Made by a program: the position numbers and the translations under genes. The notes under the pieces were generated by a model. It was not told where the DNA came from and did not search any database. It was given only the letters and a program-made list of their open reading frames with translations. A DNA stretch of 64,000 nucleotides from Tanypteryx hageni. Taxonomy: Eukaryota; Arthropoda; Insecta; Odonata; Petaluridae. How positions within the stretch are numbered: position 1 is the first letter of the stretch; each line of letters begins with the position of its first letter. Of this stretch, positions 10,996-42,233 are shown in pieces. The stretch lies in NCBI GenBank assembly GCA_028673005.1, contig CM054116.1, forward strand, positions 26,761,840 through 26,825,839. The letters run 5' to 3'.

Positions 10996-13154
10996 CTTTG
11001 CAACTCATTTTAAATATATCTACATAATTCGGTATCATTAAATAATCATTTTGGCTCTATTGTAATTTTATATTTTTACTTTGGTTTGAATTTGTAGTAC
11101 ATACAACTATACATGTATGAACGTAAAGTATATAATTTTGATTAAATTGTAATTTTATATCTGTGATTTTGTTTTTGAATTTATGTATTAAAACTATCAA
11201 TGTATGTATACAAATATCATTGTTTATATTGTCTAAATTTAAAATTTTTGTGTAGCTATGTATGTATTATTATAATCATAACAAAACATTGGTTTAAAAA
11301 GTCAGTATAAATTACAATTCTGTATTTCCTTATAAATACAACAATTTATACCAGATAGTATTTTCCTTTTTTTAAATTTGTATTTGAACCCCGGTGCCAA
11401 GTACATCAGATATGCCCATTTCTCAGAGTAGATTCAATGGAAATTTTTATGGATTATTTATTAGGAATTCAAGGAAAAAACACTCAAAAATAAAATTAAG
11501 AAATCTCTATTTTACATAATAAATTACATGGTACTCCTTTTTATTAGGTCTACTTCGATTATATACTGCCAAGTCATTCTCATGAATGATGTTTTTGTCA
11601 TTTTATTAGCTATATTTTTGTCTAATTAATTTTAGTTTGTATCAATACTACTTAAGTCCTGAGAACATGCCATTTAATGTTTAAGTTGTTTTAGTAATGT
11701 GAATAGACATGCAATGTGTTAGAATAGTGGTGCCGAACCTTTTTACATGTTGCCCCCATCATTGGTTGTGACTCCTTCAGCAGTCCGCATTGGAATTTGC
11801 CAATTCATTGGCTGAGTTACCTATATGTTCTGAGGTGCCATATAAGTGAACATCAATTTAAAATAAGGTTTATTTGGTTAATATTTCAATATTAAAAGTT
11901 TTAATATCAACATTTTCATAAAAATGGATGAATGTAATTTCCCGGATTGCTTTTTCATCATAGCTCTGTGGGCCACAAAAATCCTTTGCAGGCCATAGGT
12001 TGGACACCGCGACGTTAATGGATAAGAACTTATCTCCAAATAAGCAAGACTGATTAGATAAGAATTTTATCAGAAGCGTCTTGTACATTTGGATGAATTT
12101 TAGTTTCACTTCTGCTCTGCATTCAGCTGCTTATTGATTTTAATACCATGGCTACTCTTCAACTAAGAAATTATTTCTCCAGTTTAGTACTGAAGTAGAT
12201 AATGAATGGAGAAGTTATTTCTTATTTGAAGAGTCAGCCTAAGTGTTTTGTTTAGTCCTTTTATTATTTAGTTGTATTTATTGAAAGGAATAAAAAATAA
12301 TTCACTTAAGTTTTTCTACAAAGGTGAGTGCTGAATGCATTTGTGTTACACATATTCCCAAATCAAAATGCTTTATCAGATTTTCTTACGTTTAAAGAAA
12401 ACTACGAAGCAAAATGGCAAGTTATTGTGACTAACTGTAAAATAAGCAATTTATTTCCTGTAGGACTCATTTACATAAACCCCAAGGAAGACTAATATAA
12501 GTAGGCTTCTTGTAAAACATAATAGTGGCCATATCCTAAACTGTAAGTATTAATGTTTGTTTTTCCAAGTTTCATCTTTGATAAATATTATATTTTGTTT
12601 GTGGGTATTTATCTTGTAAACGATTTTCTTATGACCTCGTAATATATATCCTGTTTACCTTACTAGAAGATGATCCGCGTTTACAAAAGTTAATGTAAAT
12701 GTAAATTCAAGATTTTTGGAGTTATTTTTATTTAAATGTCTACAAATTGTCATCACAATGTACAGTCCAAAGATAAGTGAGTTTAAAACCATGCTAGACT
12801 AGGTAGAATCATTGCCACTAATGTTTAATACTGATTTCATTGTTCATGAAGATGACCGCCACCTTTCACCGAAAAAATCTCCACTTATAGTCGAGCACAG
12901 ATCTGCTGAAATTTTATGGCACTGCGCGACTGCGCCACTGCGCACTAACACGAATTCAGCATGGAAGAGTCCATCCTCGAAAGCGAGCTACGCGGGGGTA
13001 AGGGTATATAAGCATGGGGTAATCAGTCATTCTCCACAGCCACATTACCCTTAAGCTTTCCCCCCTCCACAGCCACTTTCCCCTACATCACGTGACTCTT
13101 TGCGCATTTAGGTGTTTAGGTGCCATAGGGCCATAGGCTTCCAATAGATCTGTG
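10996..13154. other. Non-coding spacer downstream of the hAT remnant
   Basis: AT-rich sequence with no supported gene. It contains a hAT-type MITE (11728-12012), described separately. The short open frames, such as 12812-13054, resemble nothing I know. Confidence 0.45.
11728..12012 (-). mobile_element. Non-autonomous hAT MITE (copy 1)
   Basis: The ends are inverted: GTGGTGCCGAACCT near 11728 matches the reverse complement of AGGTTGGACACCGC near 11998-12012. This resembles the hAT-type 'CAGTGGTGTCCAACC' terminus. The body is repeated in opposite orientation at about 42965-43255, with shared blocks such as the CACTTATATGGCACCTCA stretch. It has no coding capacity. Confidence 0.6.
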
Positions 13155-13254
13155 TATAGGGTAGTATTCTTGGTTAGCCTCTGCTCCTGTTGTTTAACTT
13201 AAAATATAGGGTAGTATTCTTGGTTAGCCTCTGCTCCTGTTGTTTAACTTAAAA
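13155..13254 (+). repeat. Exact 50-bp tandem duplication
   Basis: A 50-bp unit beginning TATAGGGTAGTATTC occurs twice head to tail (13155-13204 and 13205-13254) with no difference I can see, so the duplication is recent. No coding context is visible. Confidence 0.9.
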
Positions 13255-16200
13255 TGGTTCAAAACTTTCCCTACCCCAATGCAACGACGCAAGAGGTCGA
13301 TGCCTTATATTTTCTCAAAATTTTTTGTCGGAAGGATATTAGGTCATCGTTCAACTAATTATTCACAACCAAAGCTTACACATTTTAAGATGTCTTGAAG
13401 ATTTTAACTAAACTACTTTTATATTTACAATTTCAAAATAATTTTAACTTAGCTTCAAAACAAATCAATTTAGTTGTGGATACTGCTGTAACTTTAAATA
13501 TCACAAGATATGAATGCTGTTGAGCTCTGGACAAAAAGACGCAAATCATGTACCCAATTAAAGCATTTTTCCGCTTGATTTCAACTTATTTTTACCAATT
13601 TTTAATTACTTGGTTCAAAAAATTATCCTGAAGATCATTCAAGTGTGTACTTCTAAAAAAAAAATTGAGGAAAGAATTTTTCTATGCATGTCGTAGTTGA
13701 TACCGAAGCCAAAATTATAAAACACTAAATGAGATTGTTATTTTAAAGAAATATTACTTGATGAAAATTTGAAAAACTTATTGTATTTACAGTTTCGGTT
13801 CAACTTTGGAAGATCACGTGATGAGTGACGTGCACACTCAAGCACGAGGTCATTTAATTGGAAATGTATGATAATTCGTGAAATTATGCAGCAGAGATAA
13901 TACCAAGTATTGTCTGGATGTCGTCATCATCTATAGTATTTATCACTGAACTCCGGAAAACTTCTAGTTTCCTAAACGTCATTGTGATGATTCAGTCCAG
14001 TTACGTAAATTCCTAGAATATTTTATTTGTGGGATTAAATTGAAGATATGGCAACATGGTATGCAATTTAAATGCGGAACTCGGAAATGTTAAGCAACCA
14101 ATTATGATCGAATTTCTCTGGTAACATATCTTTAATTTTTAAATCTCATTATACAAATATTAACTATTTTATTATAGATGATTAATAAAGATACTGCGTA
14201 TAAATTGGGTGGGACGCTTAGCCGCTTAGCTTAGCTGCAGAGGAGTAGGTCGTATTAGGCAACGCTGTTTGGTATCTGTCAGTACGTACACAACGATGGG
14301 AAATTCAGTTGTTGTTGTTTGGTATTCTAAGGTTAGTAAGATTATTTGTATTTTGTTATTTACGTTAAGAGCAATAATTTAATTGTTTAAATATCAATTA
14401 GGTTATGTTAAGTGCGTTAGAATAGGATATTCCTGTCGGTGCATATTCCTGTAGTATTTAGTATGGAATATTGCACGAATTATCGTTAATTGACTTACAA
14501 TTTAAATTAAATTTATAATTGATATTACAAGTGCATCTGAAACTATTCTCAAGCAATGTCGAGGAGGTTAACACCTTTTTGTCCTTGGGTCTTTCAAACT
14601 CAATATGGCCGACATATTGTAACGAATCTCTGACGGACGTGGCACATAACCTACTTTGAGCTTTAAGATTTCTAATTTCTAATCGAAAGCGTGGTCGCAA
14701 CTACGTTTAAGTTTTTAAGCTTTTATCGCTAGTGTCTTGATTCTAATCTCGAATCATATTTTTTCGCCAAATATGACGATCATTTAAAAAAGAACGTACC
14801 CAAGTATTCACTGTTTTAAGTTAATCCCCTATGCTTCCAACTATTTATGTGTAATGATATCAAGAATTAATGTTGTACATATGTTAAAACCTTAGGTTTT
14901 TTTTATTGATAGCGTTTACTTCGGAACATGAAAATTGATTGATTTGTAATTAGGTACACCAGCACATCCGTCCCGAGTGTACGGTGCATTCTCCGGTGTA
15001 ATTTAAACTAGAAATTAACTGCTACCTTTGTCGGGAGGATATTTTCACTGATGTGCAACTTCTTTACGGATAAAGAATAATTATGATGAAATCAGAATTT
15101 CTTGTTATCTACTATAAACAGTTCCTTCTAAAATATATAGGAGGAGGATGATATAAAAGATAAGATACATCTAGAAGGGCTACGGATCTGAAATTGGCAT
15201 GATAATAATAAATTTTATTGGTTCATTGAGCATACATTCAGATGACATAGGAAAAGTCAATAATATGGTCGGTCATTGGTTACAACAGACGGGAAAAATC
15301 CAAAACTCCAAAAATTTTCACTTTAGAGGTGTTTTTCCGACTCCATTGTTTCACTTGCACTCTCCATGACGATAACAGAAATCGATCAAGATACGAACTC
15401 GGGACATAAACAATTCCGTAGTTGAAAGAATGAGGGTTATTTTTCCGAGGACAAAATTAATATCCTTTCCGAATTAGTGCAAAATTTGTTTTTAATCAAA
15501 TCGGGAGGTTTTCCGATTTTTAACAATGAAAACTACTATGGCAACGAGGTCAGTGCTTTTCAATGGGAATTGACAGTCTATTTCAATAACGTTGATTTTA
15601 TGATTTTAATGTAACTTAATATACTATATAATAATAATACAGGCGATTTCAACCGACAACGTAGACGTAATAACCCTAAAACACGCTATTCGTAGTTTAA
15701 AAAAGTTCTACTCCTTTTATAGGTATAAATCAGATAATTAAAATGTTCTTCATATTTCAGCTATTTATTATATTCATGTTAATTTAGTTTAGAAATAATA
15801 AGCGAGCCGTCAGACGGAACTGAGCTTCCTATGTTGTCAGGAGGAGAGTCGCCAGTAATTTTAAAACGAATCTCTCTAATTTCACAAAACAATTTTTGAA
15901 TCTGGCCAAGAAATGTTGCTTAAACTAAATACATTTAGGGAAGCTTTAGCTGTACTTATTTTTGTATTCTGTTATAAAATAATAAACTGTACGTAATAAT
16001 AAAACGATTAAGTTACGGATTTGGAAGTGAGTTAACGAGTTTTAAAAAAATGTACGTTTAGGGAAAATCCATAGAAATTATATGACGTATGAAATAATAT
16101 AAATCAACGCGCAGCACAGAAGTGACGCATCTGTTGACTAATTAATATAAACAACTTGGCTCGCAACCATGCACGTGCCCAGAAATTTACTTGGGGGTGG

Positions 16201-17662
16201 GGGTGTCTGAGGCCGAAAACCAATTTCCAGCAATTAAATAAAAGTCTTTATTCAAATAATATAAACTTTTATAACGTTTTTAGTTCTCATAATTCAACGC
16301 AGCAAGTGGCAGCCTAGCAAGAGTTTGTAGCGTGGTTATCGCAGATTTCATAAATATCTGGATTGCTTGATTGCTTGCAACCACGACTAAAAGGAATAAT
16401 TTCTATTGGATTTAATCAGTGAATGTTGCCTCTATGTTATTTGTTAGATCAGGGCGTAAGTCAACGCTCCGTCCTTACGAAGGGACGTCAAACTCCTATG
16501 ATCTTCGTAAGAGTAGGCTAATGCCAGCACCTGTTTGGAGTCGTGTAAGTTAAATTACGGCGACCAAGTAGCTGATTCACCAGAAAAGTACTCGCGACAT
16601 AATTTCAATGCGCGGTGAGATTTTATGATACTGTAAGTATTGTTTTTATTAAAAGAATTTTGGATACTGTTTCCATAACCGGCTGAAAGGTAAACAAAGC
16701 GACAATGTCGATGGTACTACCACGGGGAAAGGCGAAAAAGCGGAACTTCAACGTCATACGTAAATATTAGAGGCATTTCGAAATAAGGACTAGTAATATA
16801 AATGGAGATGAACGCCACCCAACCCGAGGAGGGGGGGGGGTCACATTGAACCATTACCACCTTTTTTTATAACCAACGTTACCAACCCGGGGGTCCGAGT
16901 GGGCATATGCCGCGTGCTGGTAGTATTTAATACATTTTTCGTCGCTTTCTCGCCATCGACCGCTACCGTCGCTCTGTTTACCTCATATCCGCTTATGGAA
17001 CTACCGAATTTTGTTTCGAAATTACGGGTTTGATATTTTGTCCGAGATAGCTGACCTATTCATTAGAAGTTTTCCTCCAAGAATGTGGGGTTAGAGCGTT
17101 TTCCTAGGTGGCAACATTACTCGTAATTAAATTTTGTGGTTTGAATTTGTAGTATTTACTTCTTTTATAGACGAAAGTGGTTTCATTTATCATTTTCCAT
17201 GTTATGCAGAGACAATGGTATAACACAAATAAGGGTTTTTTCCATTTATAACTATTAATTTCGAAAAATGAATTACAGCACTGGTGACTTCAATTCCAGA
17301 TCAGCGTTTTCCGATCTTTTTTGTCTTACGTTCCACTATGAAAAAACCCTGAGTCTTATCATGATAAAAATAAAATCACCTCTTCCAAGAAGTGTTTTTA
17401 GAACTTCATTTTTGTATAATTAGTGGAAATATATTGAGTAAATGAGAGCACATTTCAGATAACTGTTTTATGGCTACAGTAGTTGTGTGGATCATTTATC
17501 AGAGAGATATAATTTCAATTTATGTGAGCAAAATTGGTCTATAATTTATTGTGAATTTTGCTGCATTATTTTTAATGATACAAATTACATATTATGGCAG
17601 TATGTAATCTCATTTTATGATAAATATCTCATACTGACGTTTTGATTTATTTTTGTTTTCAG
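13255..17662 (+). other. Upstream flank and probable promoter region of IAP-B
   Basis: There is no coding exon here. A TATAAA lies at 14199-14204, and a transcript-like stretch ending in AAG|GTTAGTAAG at about 14330-14340 could be a non-coding first exon. The 16.8-17.0 kb part is locally CpG-richer (repeated TCGCC/CGTCGC) and is a second promoter candidate. Neither can be proven from sequence. A SINE fragment sits at 16469-16532. A splice acceptor with a pyrimidine run at 17661-17662 leads into the exon with the IAP-B start codon, so at least one upstream 5' UTR exon must exist. Confidence 0.35.
16469..16532 (+). mobile_element. SINE body fragment (same family as 56085-56348)
   Basis: The stretch with GAAGGGACGTCAAAC and then TTCGTAAGAGTAGGCTAATG and CCAGCACC matches the minus-strand SINE body at about 56139-56212. 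The latter reads GAAGGGACGTTAAG and AAGAGTAGGCTAATGC. Only the conserved body is present; no tRNA head is seen. Confidence 0.6.
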
Positions 17663-17750
17663 TTTTAAAGCACTTCAAGGGCCCTGCTTTTGAGGTTTGA
17701 ATACCTCAGGAGAGGCTTAGAATTTTGAAACTTTTCCACTACACAATTCA
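17663..17750 (+). promoter_or_regulatory. 5' UTR part of IAP-B start exon
   Basis: This lies between the acceptor TTTTGTTTTCAG (ending 17662) and the ATG at 17751. An in-frame TAG at 17718-17720 closes the reading frame upstream, so 17751 is the first usable start. Confidence 0.65.
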
Positions 17751-35525
<17,775 letters not shown>

Positions 35526-37060
35526 CCATAATTGAGGAACCTCTGTGAGTGTATGTACAATATGAAAAGAATTGGCACGTAATAGCAATGATGTCGGCTG
35601 TCTCCTGACATTGAAAGAATGCATATTTCTTATCATACCAGCTTTATCCTGTCATTATTAGACCTTCTAATGTAATATTAACTTTTCTCCTAAACATATC
35701 CTTTGAAGTATGTCATATTTCATTAATTTTCATCTAATCAATGTGGAGCGTGCTGTTTATAATCTAGTTATATTTTTTTGAAATATCAAGCAAATATTAT
35801 AATGTTAAAATTTTGCTGTTTATAATGTCTCCTCTGTAATGTTTATTTAAATATGGAGACAAGTGGTGCTTTTTGGCCGTTTGTTATTTTTACCTTTTCC
35901 ATGATTATGATGGTATCGTTCAATAGATAGAAACTTATTGGAATATCTTCTGGTGTTTAAATATTTTTGGGCTGAAGTTAATTCACATTCATATTCTGCG
36001 GGAAGTATTTACAGTGTATAAAACTAGAGTAGTAAAATGATAACTGTATAGGAAAGCACCTCTATTTTAAGCATTTCACAAATACGTAGTATGATGATTT
36101 GTATGTAGTGCTCGCTGCTTTGGGAATTGTTCACTGACAGTATAATTTACAATGTTAATTCTTCATGTCATCGAGAATGCATAATTCTTATACCATCCAT
36201 TATATTCAGATGATATGCTCAAGGTTTTAGTGATGTACATGCTTATCCTGAAGATAAGTTGTTTTGAATTAATAATTTGATCTCTGCTATAGCAGTCAAA
36301 TTGTCGATGTGTCTCTGTTGAGTAAAAAGCCACGGGAGATAAGCCTGGCGACAATAATGGTCACTTTTCAGGTCAGTTGGTCCTTTTACAGTGGTTGGAT
36401 ACCATTTGTTCAATTGTTACCTCGTTCTTGGACAAAAGACTGCTCCTCTGTAACCAATTTGGAAAGTTGGGTTTTGTTCAGTAGCATTGGAAATGATTTT
36501 AATTTTCTTTTGATGTTGTGAATGATGTAATCATTTATGATATGCTAATGTTTTTTCTCATTTCTAACACCTCAGCATAAATTGTTACATGACATGTTGT
36601 GACTTCACGGTTACAACTATGAAGTGATAAATTTTGTTGGGTATTAAGGTCTTGCTGTTGGAGGTGTATCTTTGTCATCTCAAAAGCATTAAATTGAATT
36701 CCTGGCTTATTGTTACTCTGTACCAAAGTTAGCCTACAGCAAATAATATACTTTTATCAATCATGCAACTAATGGGACTATATAAATACTAAAATGTATA
36801 AAGGTAATTTCTTGTGGTATTTTTCTATATAAATATATAAATTTAAAATGATTGTAAATAGCTTGTAGTGACATTCAGAGTTTATTAAAGTAGAATATTT
36901 TGTGATCATTTTCATATTGTCATTTTTAACAGCATTTCATTATGCATTTTATTTTATAACTTGCAAATTGTGGCATCTTTTTGTATAAAGATTAAAAGTG
37001 TAACATTAATAGCTTCCAGTGTAGCTTACTATAATGAAAATAAATAATATAATAAATTCT
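35526..37060 (+). other. Probable 3' UTR of IAP-B
   Basis: AT-rich and non-coding. Clustered AATAAA signals lie at 37039-37044 and 37051-37056. An earlier end cannot be excluded. No insertion was recognised in it. Confidence 0.5.
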
Positions 37061-38093
37061 TGATAGTCATATATTTGCATTCAACACTACTACCAATTCT
37101 AAGTGAAGTTTTAGGATGCCAAGCCATAAAAACTTTCAATATAGATATATAATTTTACTTTATATAAAACAAATTCCATGATGTGATGTTTCTAGGTTTT
37201 TTAATTTATCAAGTTTTTACAACTGGCTTGACTTTGTTGAGCTGTCTTGGCACAAACAAAATCTTATTCCTGTGACTCAGATTTTCATATTTTTATTAAG
37301 TTATTAACCTCATAGAGAACTTAATTTTCTTTCCCATTAAATGAATCAAATCATTTTAGGAAAATTTTTTTCACCATTGTTATCCTATCTGTCTCTAATC
37401 ATTATGGCACACTTATTTCATAATTCTTTGCCCATCAATACAGAATTATAATGTCACAGTCTTAATTCCTCGGGACTCAAAAGAAATTTGCTGAATGAAT
37501 GATGTCTATTTTGTATAATTTGTGGTTGTCTTTATACCAGTGCTTTTATAATGAAGTTTATAGCTTCATAGTGAAAGGATATTAAGTGCAGAATACATTG
37601 TCTTACAACTGGCATTTATATTATAGCATTAAAAAGACATTTTGATAGCTGCTGCACCTGAAAACTTAGGTATTGCGCATGTAAGTTGGTGCAAATGGCA
37701 GCAGAATTTCATTTGCATCATCATTTCCTTCATAATTGTCTTGTTAGGTTTTCTAAAACTCCATAAGGGATTGAAGTCTCACTATGAATTTCCAAGGTCA
37801 AGTAGATGTAATTTAATTTTTCTCCTGAGGAGAATTTCAAGAGGTTGTGAGGATTGAAAGGTTCCCTTTTTAATCCAAACTAGGGGTCCATTACAGTACT
37901 TCCTGCAAACATTTAGGGAACCCTGTCTGAAGTGGCGCTTTGCGATAAGGCCTATGTGAAAGAATTGTATTCTTTGTTGAACCACTTTTATTAACCCTCT
38001 CAAAATAATCATAACCCAAAATACATGATTTAGATTAACACTTCCCGGTACACAACATTTTTAGTGCTTTTCATCATTGCTGAAAAGCACTAT
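37061..38093. other. Downstream spacer
   Basis: No gene recognised. A small hairpin, AGTGCTTTTC/GAAAAGCACT, at about 38063-38091 directly abuts the pogo-type element that follows. Confidence 0.45.
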
Positions 38094-38095
38094 TA

Positions 38096-39029
38096 CCGTT
38101 TCTGCCCGAATATAAGCCGATGTTTTTTGTCCAAATCTATCATTAAAAAATCACCCCTCGGCTTAAATGCTAGTTCGAAAAAAATTTGTGGTTAGGGTTG
38201 TCTCATAGTCACCCATAGATGGAATCACATTTCTCATTGCCGTCGCATTCAAATGATAGCACTGTATTTTTCATAAAGTATATATTTGACCTACGATGAA
38301 TATTAATGAATAAATAATAAAGCTAGAAGGTTGAATTTAGCAGTTGCCATGTTTTGTTACCATTGTTAGGTACCTGTTCTTTCGTTTCTAAATGCTATTG
38401 GATGTTTTCTTTCATTTTTAAGGGCTATGCATATGCATCATTAAGTTAGCAATTTGTATTATTTTTCATTATCCACTATTAGTTTTACTTTGCTATTGTA
38501 GTTATTGCAATAGCCATCGTAATGTTTATATGCATGTTAAAACCTCATTCATGAAATTTATTAAAATTACGTACATTGACTACGTAGACGATTACGCAAA
38601 ATGCGATGACGGCTTTTGATGCTCAACTGTTTGAATTACAGTAAAACTTTACATGGAATGTGTATAATTATAAAAATGCAATTTATTAAGGCAATGTAAA
38701 TGCTAATTTCATTGGAAATAGACTTGGATTTAAAATTATCTTTGCGAGGTCGCTATTGCTTTATTTGACCTTTTGTGAAAATGAAGATGAATGAAATTAT
38801 CGTAACTGAACGTGGCACATTATTCAACAATGCAAAATTATTAATTGGAGTAATATTTCAAATATCAACAACTAAACCATTTCCGACTCTATTCTTTGAT
38901 CTTCAATAATGTATTCTAGACCATGCATGGATGCCCGGCACTCTTCAGCATAAAATATACGAAATTTACTTTTTTGTCAAAAATTGGTGGAAATTTTTGG
39001 GGGGTCGGCTTATATTCGTGCAGATACGG
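38096..39029. mobile_element. pogo-type non-autonomous element, TA-flanked, 934 bp
   Basis: Ends CCGTTTCTGCCCGAATATAA and, inverted, CCGTATCTGCACGAATATAA continue into GCCGA. TA lies on both sides (38094-38095 and 39030-39031). I see no transposase remnant. Related termini occur at 22869 and 56500, so this is a family in this genome. Confidence 0.8.
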
Positions 39030-39059
39030 TATCTTTGTGATGTCCGTCTGCATGCATAT

Positions 39060-39673
39060 ATCAGGGAAGAATTGGCTGAACTAATTTCAACCAAATTTGG
39101 CACATGGAATCTTCACATAAATACATGACCAAATGACATAGTTGGACAGGATCAACTCAGCAGGGGTGCTACAATTGCAGAATAAAACTTTTCGGTAATT
39201 ATGAATTTTTAAGGAATTGATTACCCCAATTTCAATGAAATTTTGTATTAAGGAAGTGTGCAACATTAAAAAAACAATCAAGATTTTTAGTATACATATA
39301 GAAAGCAGGGCTGCCACAATACAAGGATTAAAAAAAATCTTTTTACACATATTTGTGTTGAACTCTCCGCATAAATTTTAATCAACTATAATATTTACAA
39401 TGTAGACATACAAAACCATAATAGCATATTTGGACCAAAATAGCTAAACGGGTGCCACAATTACAATTAAATTATTTCAGTAATTATGGATTTGGAAGGA
39501 ATTGGCTGAGCGGATTTCAACTAAATTTTGTATATAAGATTCATACAATATAACATAATGAAATCAAGATTTTTAAAGCGGAGCTAAAGATCAGGACTAC
39601 CACAATAAAAAATTTTTTTTACACATTTCTAGAGAACTGACCTAATGGATTTTAACCAAATACGGTATATATG
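39060..39673. repeat. Diverged tandem repeat array, left part
   Basis: A segment like TTGGCTGA..GATTTCAACCAAATTTTGTATA, followed by GGGCTGCCACAATACAAGGA-like text, recurs every 130-260 bp (for example near 39073, 39225, 39497 and 39640). The units are strongly diverged. The array continues at 42234-42520, having been split by an insertion. Confidence 0.6.
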
Positions 39674-40126
39674 AGGGGTGCTCAAGAGGTTGATACCTCG
39701 TTTTAGGTGGATCTCTAAGAGTTAGTTCCCCCATTCAAAAGAATTTTTATCAGTGAAAATTGATTGTCGATTGCCAGGTAAGTGGAAAATGATAAGTAGC
39801 TTCAAGATTTTAACTCCACAAGCCCAAAGGGCTTTTAATTAAACACTCCCTACGAGGTTGAAGGCAGGTTGGGCGTGATGGGATATGCAGCATATATCCC
39901 CTAAAAGTAGGGATCTGTATATAACAGCATTTTTTGATTCTATGTATCTTTGCGAGTCAGCATTATCTAGAATGAGAATAATAAAATTCAAGCATCGGCC
40001 CACTTTAATTACTTGGACAATTGTAAGTGGCTAGCAGTTAGCAAATATAATTCAATGTTTCTACAGTTTGCTAATGCAATGCATATCATCCACATCTACT
40101 TAATACTGTGTAATGAATTTAATTAA

Positions 40127-41929
40127 CCCTTAGTTAGTCGCGTGAAAAAAAGTTCCGTAATTAGTCGCGTGGGGTCAATATGACCCCAAAATGATTTCTA
40201 AAGATAAGCAATAATATATTAATTTATTTATATTTTACTGGAAATAAAATCAATCTTACATTATAATACAATTATTTATTAATAATTTTTACAATAAACA
40301 TTGATTAAAATAAATTAAAATATTTTTTTTGTATTTTCTAATCACTTTCCCTCTCCCCACATTCAATGCACTTCATTATCATATAGTCTTTGCAAGTAAA
40401 AGCTCCACAATTTCCTCATCTAGTGGACACTTTATTGTCCTTATTTCTTGGGCAACGTTCGCATCTTCCCCTTGATAGTCCTGATCCCGGTGATGGACCT
40501 TCCTCCGCAAGTCCCTGTTGACTGCATATGCACTTTCGGAGATGCCTAGATATAAACTGACTCTGAGACCTCAAAATCTGTAGATCCTTGATTAATTCCT
40601 TGATAATGATTTCAAGAAATTTCGCCTTGTCATTTCCTTTTGAACGTTTTGTTTATGAACAATAAAGGCATTTATGACAGAAACGTTCAGCAAATGAAAA
40701 AACACAACTAACTGCCATCTTTTCGTTCTTCTGCCAACATTATAAGCAGCGCAGAGCTGATCACATGTATCTACACCACCTTTTGTTGCATTGTCGCATG
40801 AAGGTCGCGTTGAGGGCTTTATTAGGGCTAGGACTATTTTTGCGGAGATCACTCACACTTGTGGGTTAGACATCGGTCGCGGCACGGTCGCTTTCCGGCC
40901 CCCACCTACAGCATGAAGTAGTTTATGGCTGCCCCCAACTAGCAGAAAGATTCAAGCTCACTTCTGCTGTCACCGAGGATTGCCCTTGATGGGGCTTGGG
41001 ACAAAAGTTGCCTCCTCGAGCGACCCAAGGGGTTCGTGCCGAGGTCCAACCACGTCCTCCCCTATAAGTGTGAACGTACTTGGGACTTCTCCATAGAAAC
41101 CCCGTTGAAAATAGGATTTTCATATTTTGGTCTAAAACGTCGCAACTGTAACCGTCATGCGGCCGGTAGGAGATCCAAAAACTTTGAAGATTGCCGATCT
41201 CATTCGTGTTCGTGCTTATTCCAAAAAATAAGGGAGAAACTCGTGCTAAAAATGGTGAGCGGTAATAAAAGGCAAACAGCTTTCTTTTAGAGAGAACACG
41301 TGCATTTGTTTGTGACTTTTATTGCGGGTAGAAAACTATGGGAAGAAAACGGTTGCATGTGTGCGGCCGAAGTAAGAAAACACCCGGAGAATTCCGAAAA
41401 AAGGGAAAAGGGTACATTGGAGGGGGGAGAGGGGGGGGGGAGATGGGAGGAAGAGGGGTAACCAACCTATAGTGAAAATTAGTGAAGTAGAAATGTATCA
41501 TAAGAGAACTAGTGTTAAAACAATGAAATACTGCTTATCAGGAAAATAATTTGTATTTCTGATGTGATAATAATAATCTGTATTGCGTTTAACACTTCTA
41601 GACCAATAGAGAAAAAAGCAGCAGGTAGAGAGATGTCAAAATAAAAGCAACTTTTTTAACCTCATATATACATAACAAATGGATACACACCAAAATAGCA
41701 CATTAAAATAGTTTAATTTTCTCAATATTTACAATATTTATACTATAAATATAAATATAAAAATATCAAAAATGACAAATTAATAAAAAAACAAAAATGC
41801 AAATTTCTCTTCTAGGATGTCAGTTTCGAAGGTAGAACAAGTTTGGGTTAGATTGTTAATACATTTCTTTATATATTGACGAAAAAACATTGCTTGGGGT
41901 CATATTGACCCCACGCGACTAATTAAGGG
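40127..41929 (-). mobile_element. piggyBac element B, TTAA-flanked, 1.8 kb
   Basis: TTAA lies at 40123-40126 and 41930-41933. The termini CCCTTA(G/A)TTAGTCGCGTG are inverted, each with an inner palindrome GGGGTCAATATGACCCC (right end GGGGTCATATTGACCCC). The left end carries an extra partial repeat of the terminal motif. Inside is a 3' transposase remnant on the minus strand. The 40860-41510 part, GC-richer, is not recognised. Element C at 60180-61125 is a relative. Confidence 0.9.
40355..40852 (-). pseudogene. piggyBac B transposase, C-terminal third
   Basis: The minus-strand frame 40852-40592 reads KGGVDTCDQLCAAYNVGRRT then KRWQLVVFFHLLNVSVINAF. This contains the third catalytic Asp region (GGVD) and the conserved region after it. 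A shifted frame then gives RCERCPRNKDNKV and a further CGAFTCKDY/CIECGE segment, the C-terminal cysteine-rich domain that binds the element ends in piggyBac. The first two Asp regions are absent and stops are present, so it is inactive. Confidence 0.85.
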
Positions 41930-42233
41930 TTAAATAACTTACATTGTACAGAAGATTACATTAAAAAAATAATTTTAAACATATAAATAAAAATGTTTTA
42001 AACGTTTTTTGATAATTTTTTGCCGGTAGATCACGTTAAGAAAAGAGGTAAAATAAACTGGATAAAACTACCACCATCCTCCAGTTCTAGCTCTCTCTAA
42101 TCTATTTCAGCCACCCCTTCTGTCCCCCTCCCTCCCACTCCAAAGAATTTTAAATATTGAAGATGTATGGTCGATCGCCATGCAAGTGGAAAGTGATAAG
42201 TAGATCCCATGCTTGTAAAGTGTGAGCACCCCT

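Larger units (their letters stand above)
39674..42233. mobile_element. Element with GGGGTGCTCA ends, split by nested piggyBac B
   Basis: AGGGGTGCTCA (39674-39684) is inverted at 42223-42233. Flanking GGTATATATG and GGTATACACA could be a decayed target duplication. A block near 39765-39800 is directly repeated near 42165-42205 (GTCGAT(T/C)GCCA...AAGTGGAAA). Without the nested piggyBac (40127-41929) the element is about 760 bp. Superfamily not determined. Confidence 0.5.

Noticed and set aside
14458..14700. 80-codon minus-strand frame as a gene
   Set aside because: No similarity recognised, and the AT-rich surroundings and lack of splice structure give no support.
16800..17000. CpG-containing patch as a defined promoter of IAP-B
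   Set aside because: Its position is suitable, but no TATA, initiator or first-exon donor can be tied to it; kept only as a remark in the flank entry.
40923..41290. Possible host gene inside piggyBac B (GC-richer open frames on both strands)
   Set aside because: No recognisable motif in either frame, no splice context and location within a TTAA-bounded element. More likely element filler or a captured fragment.
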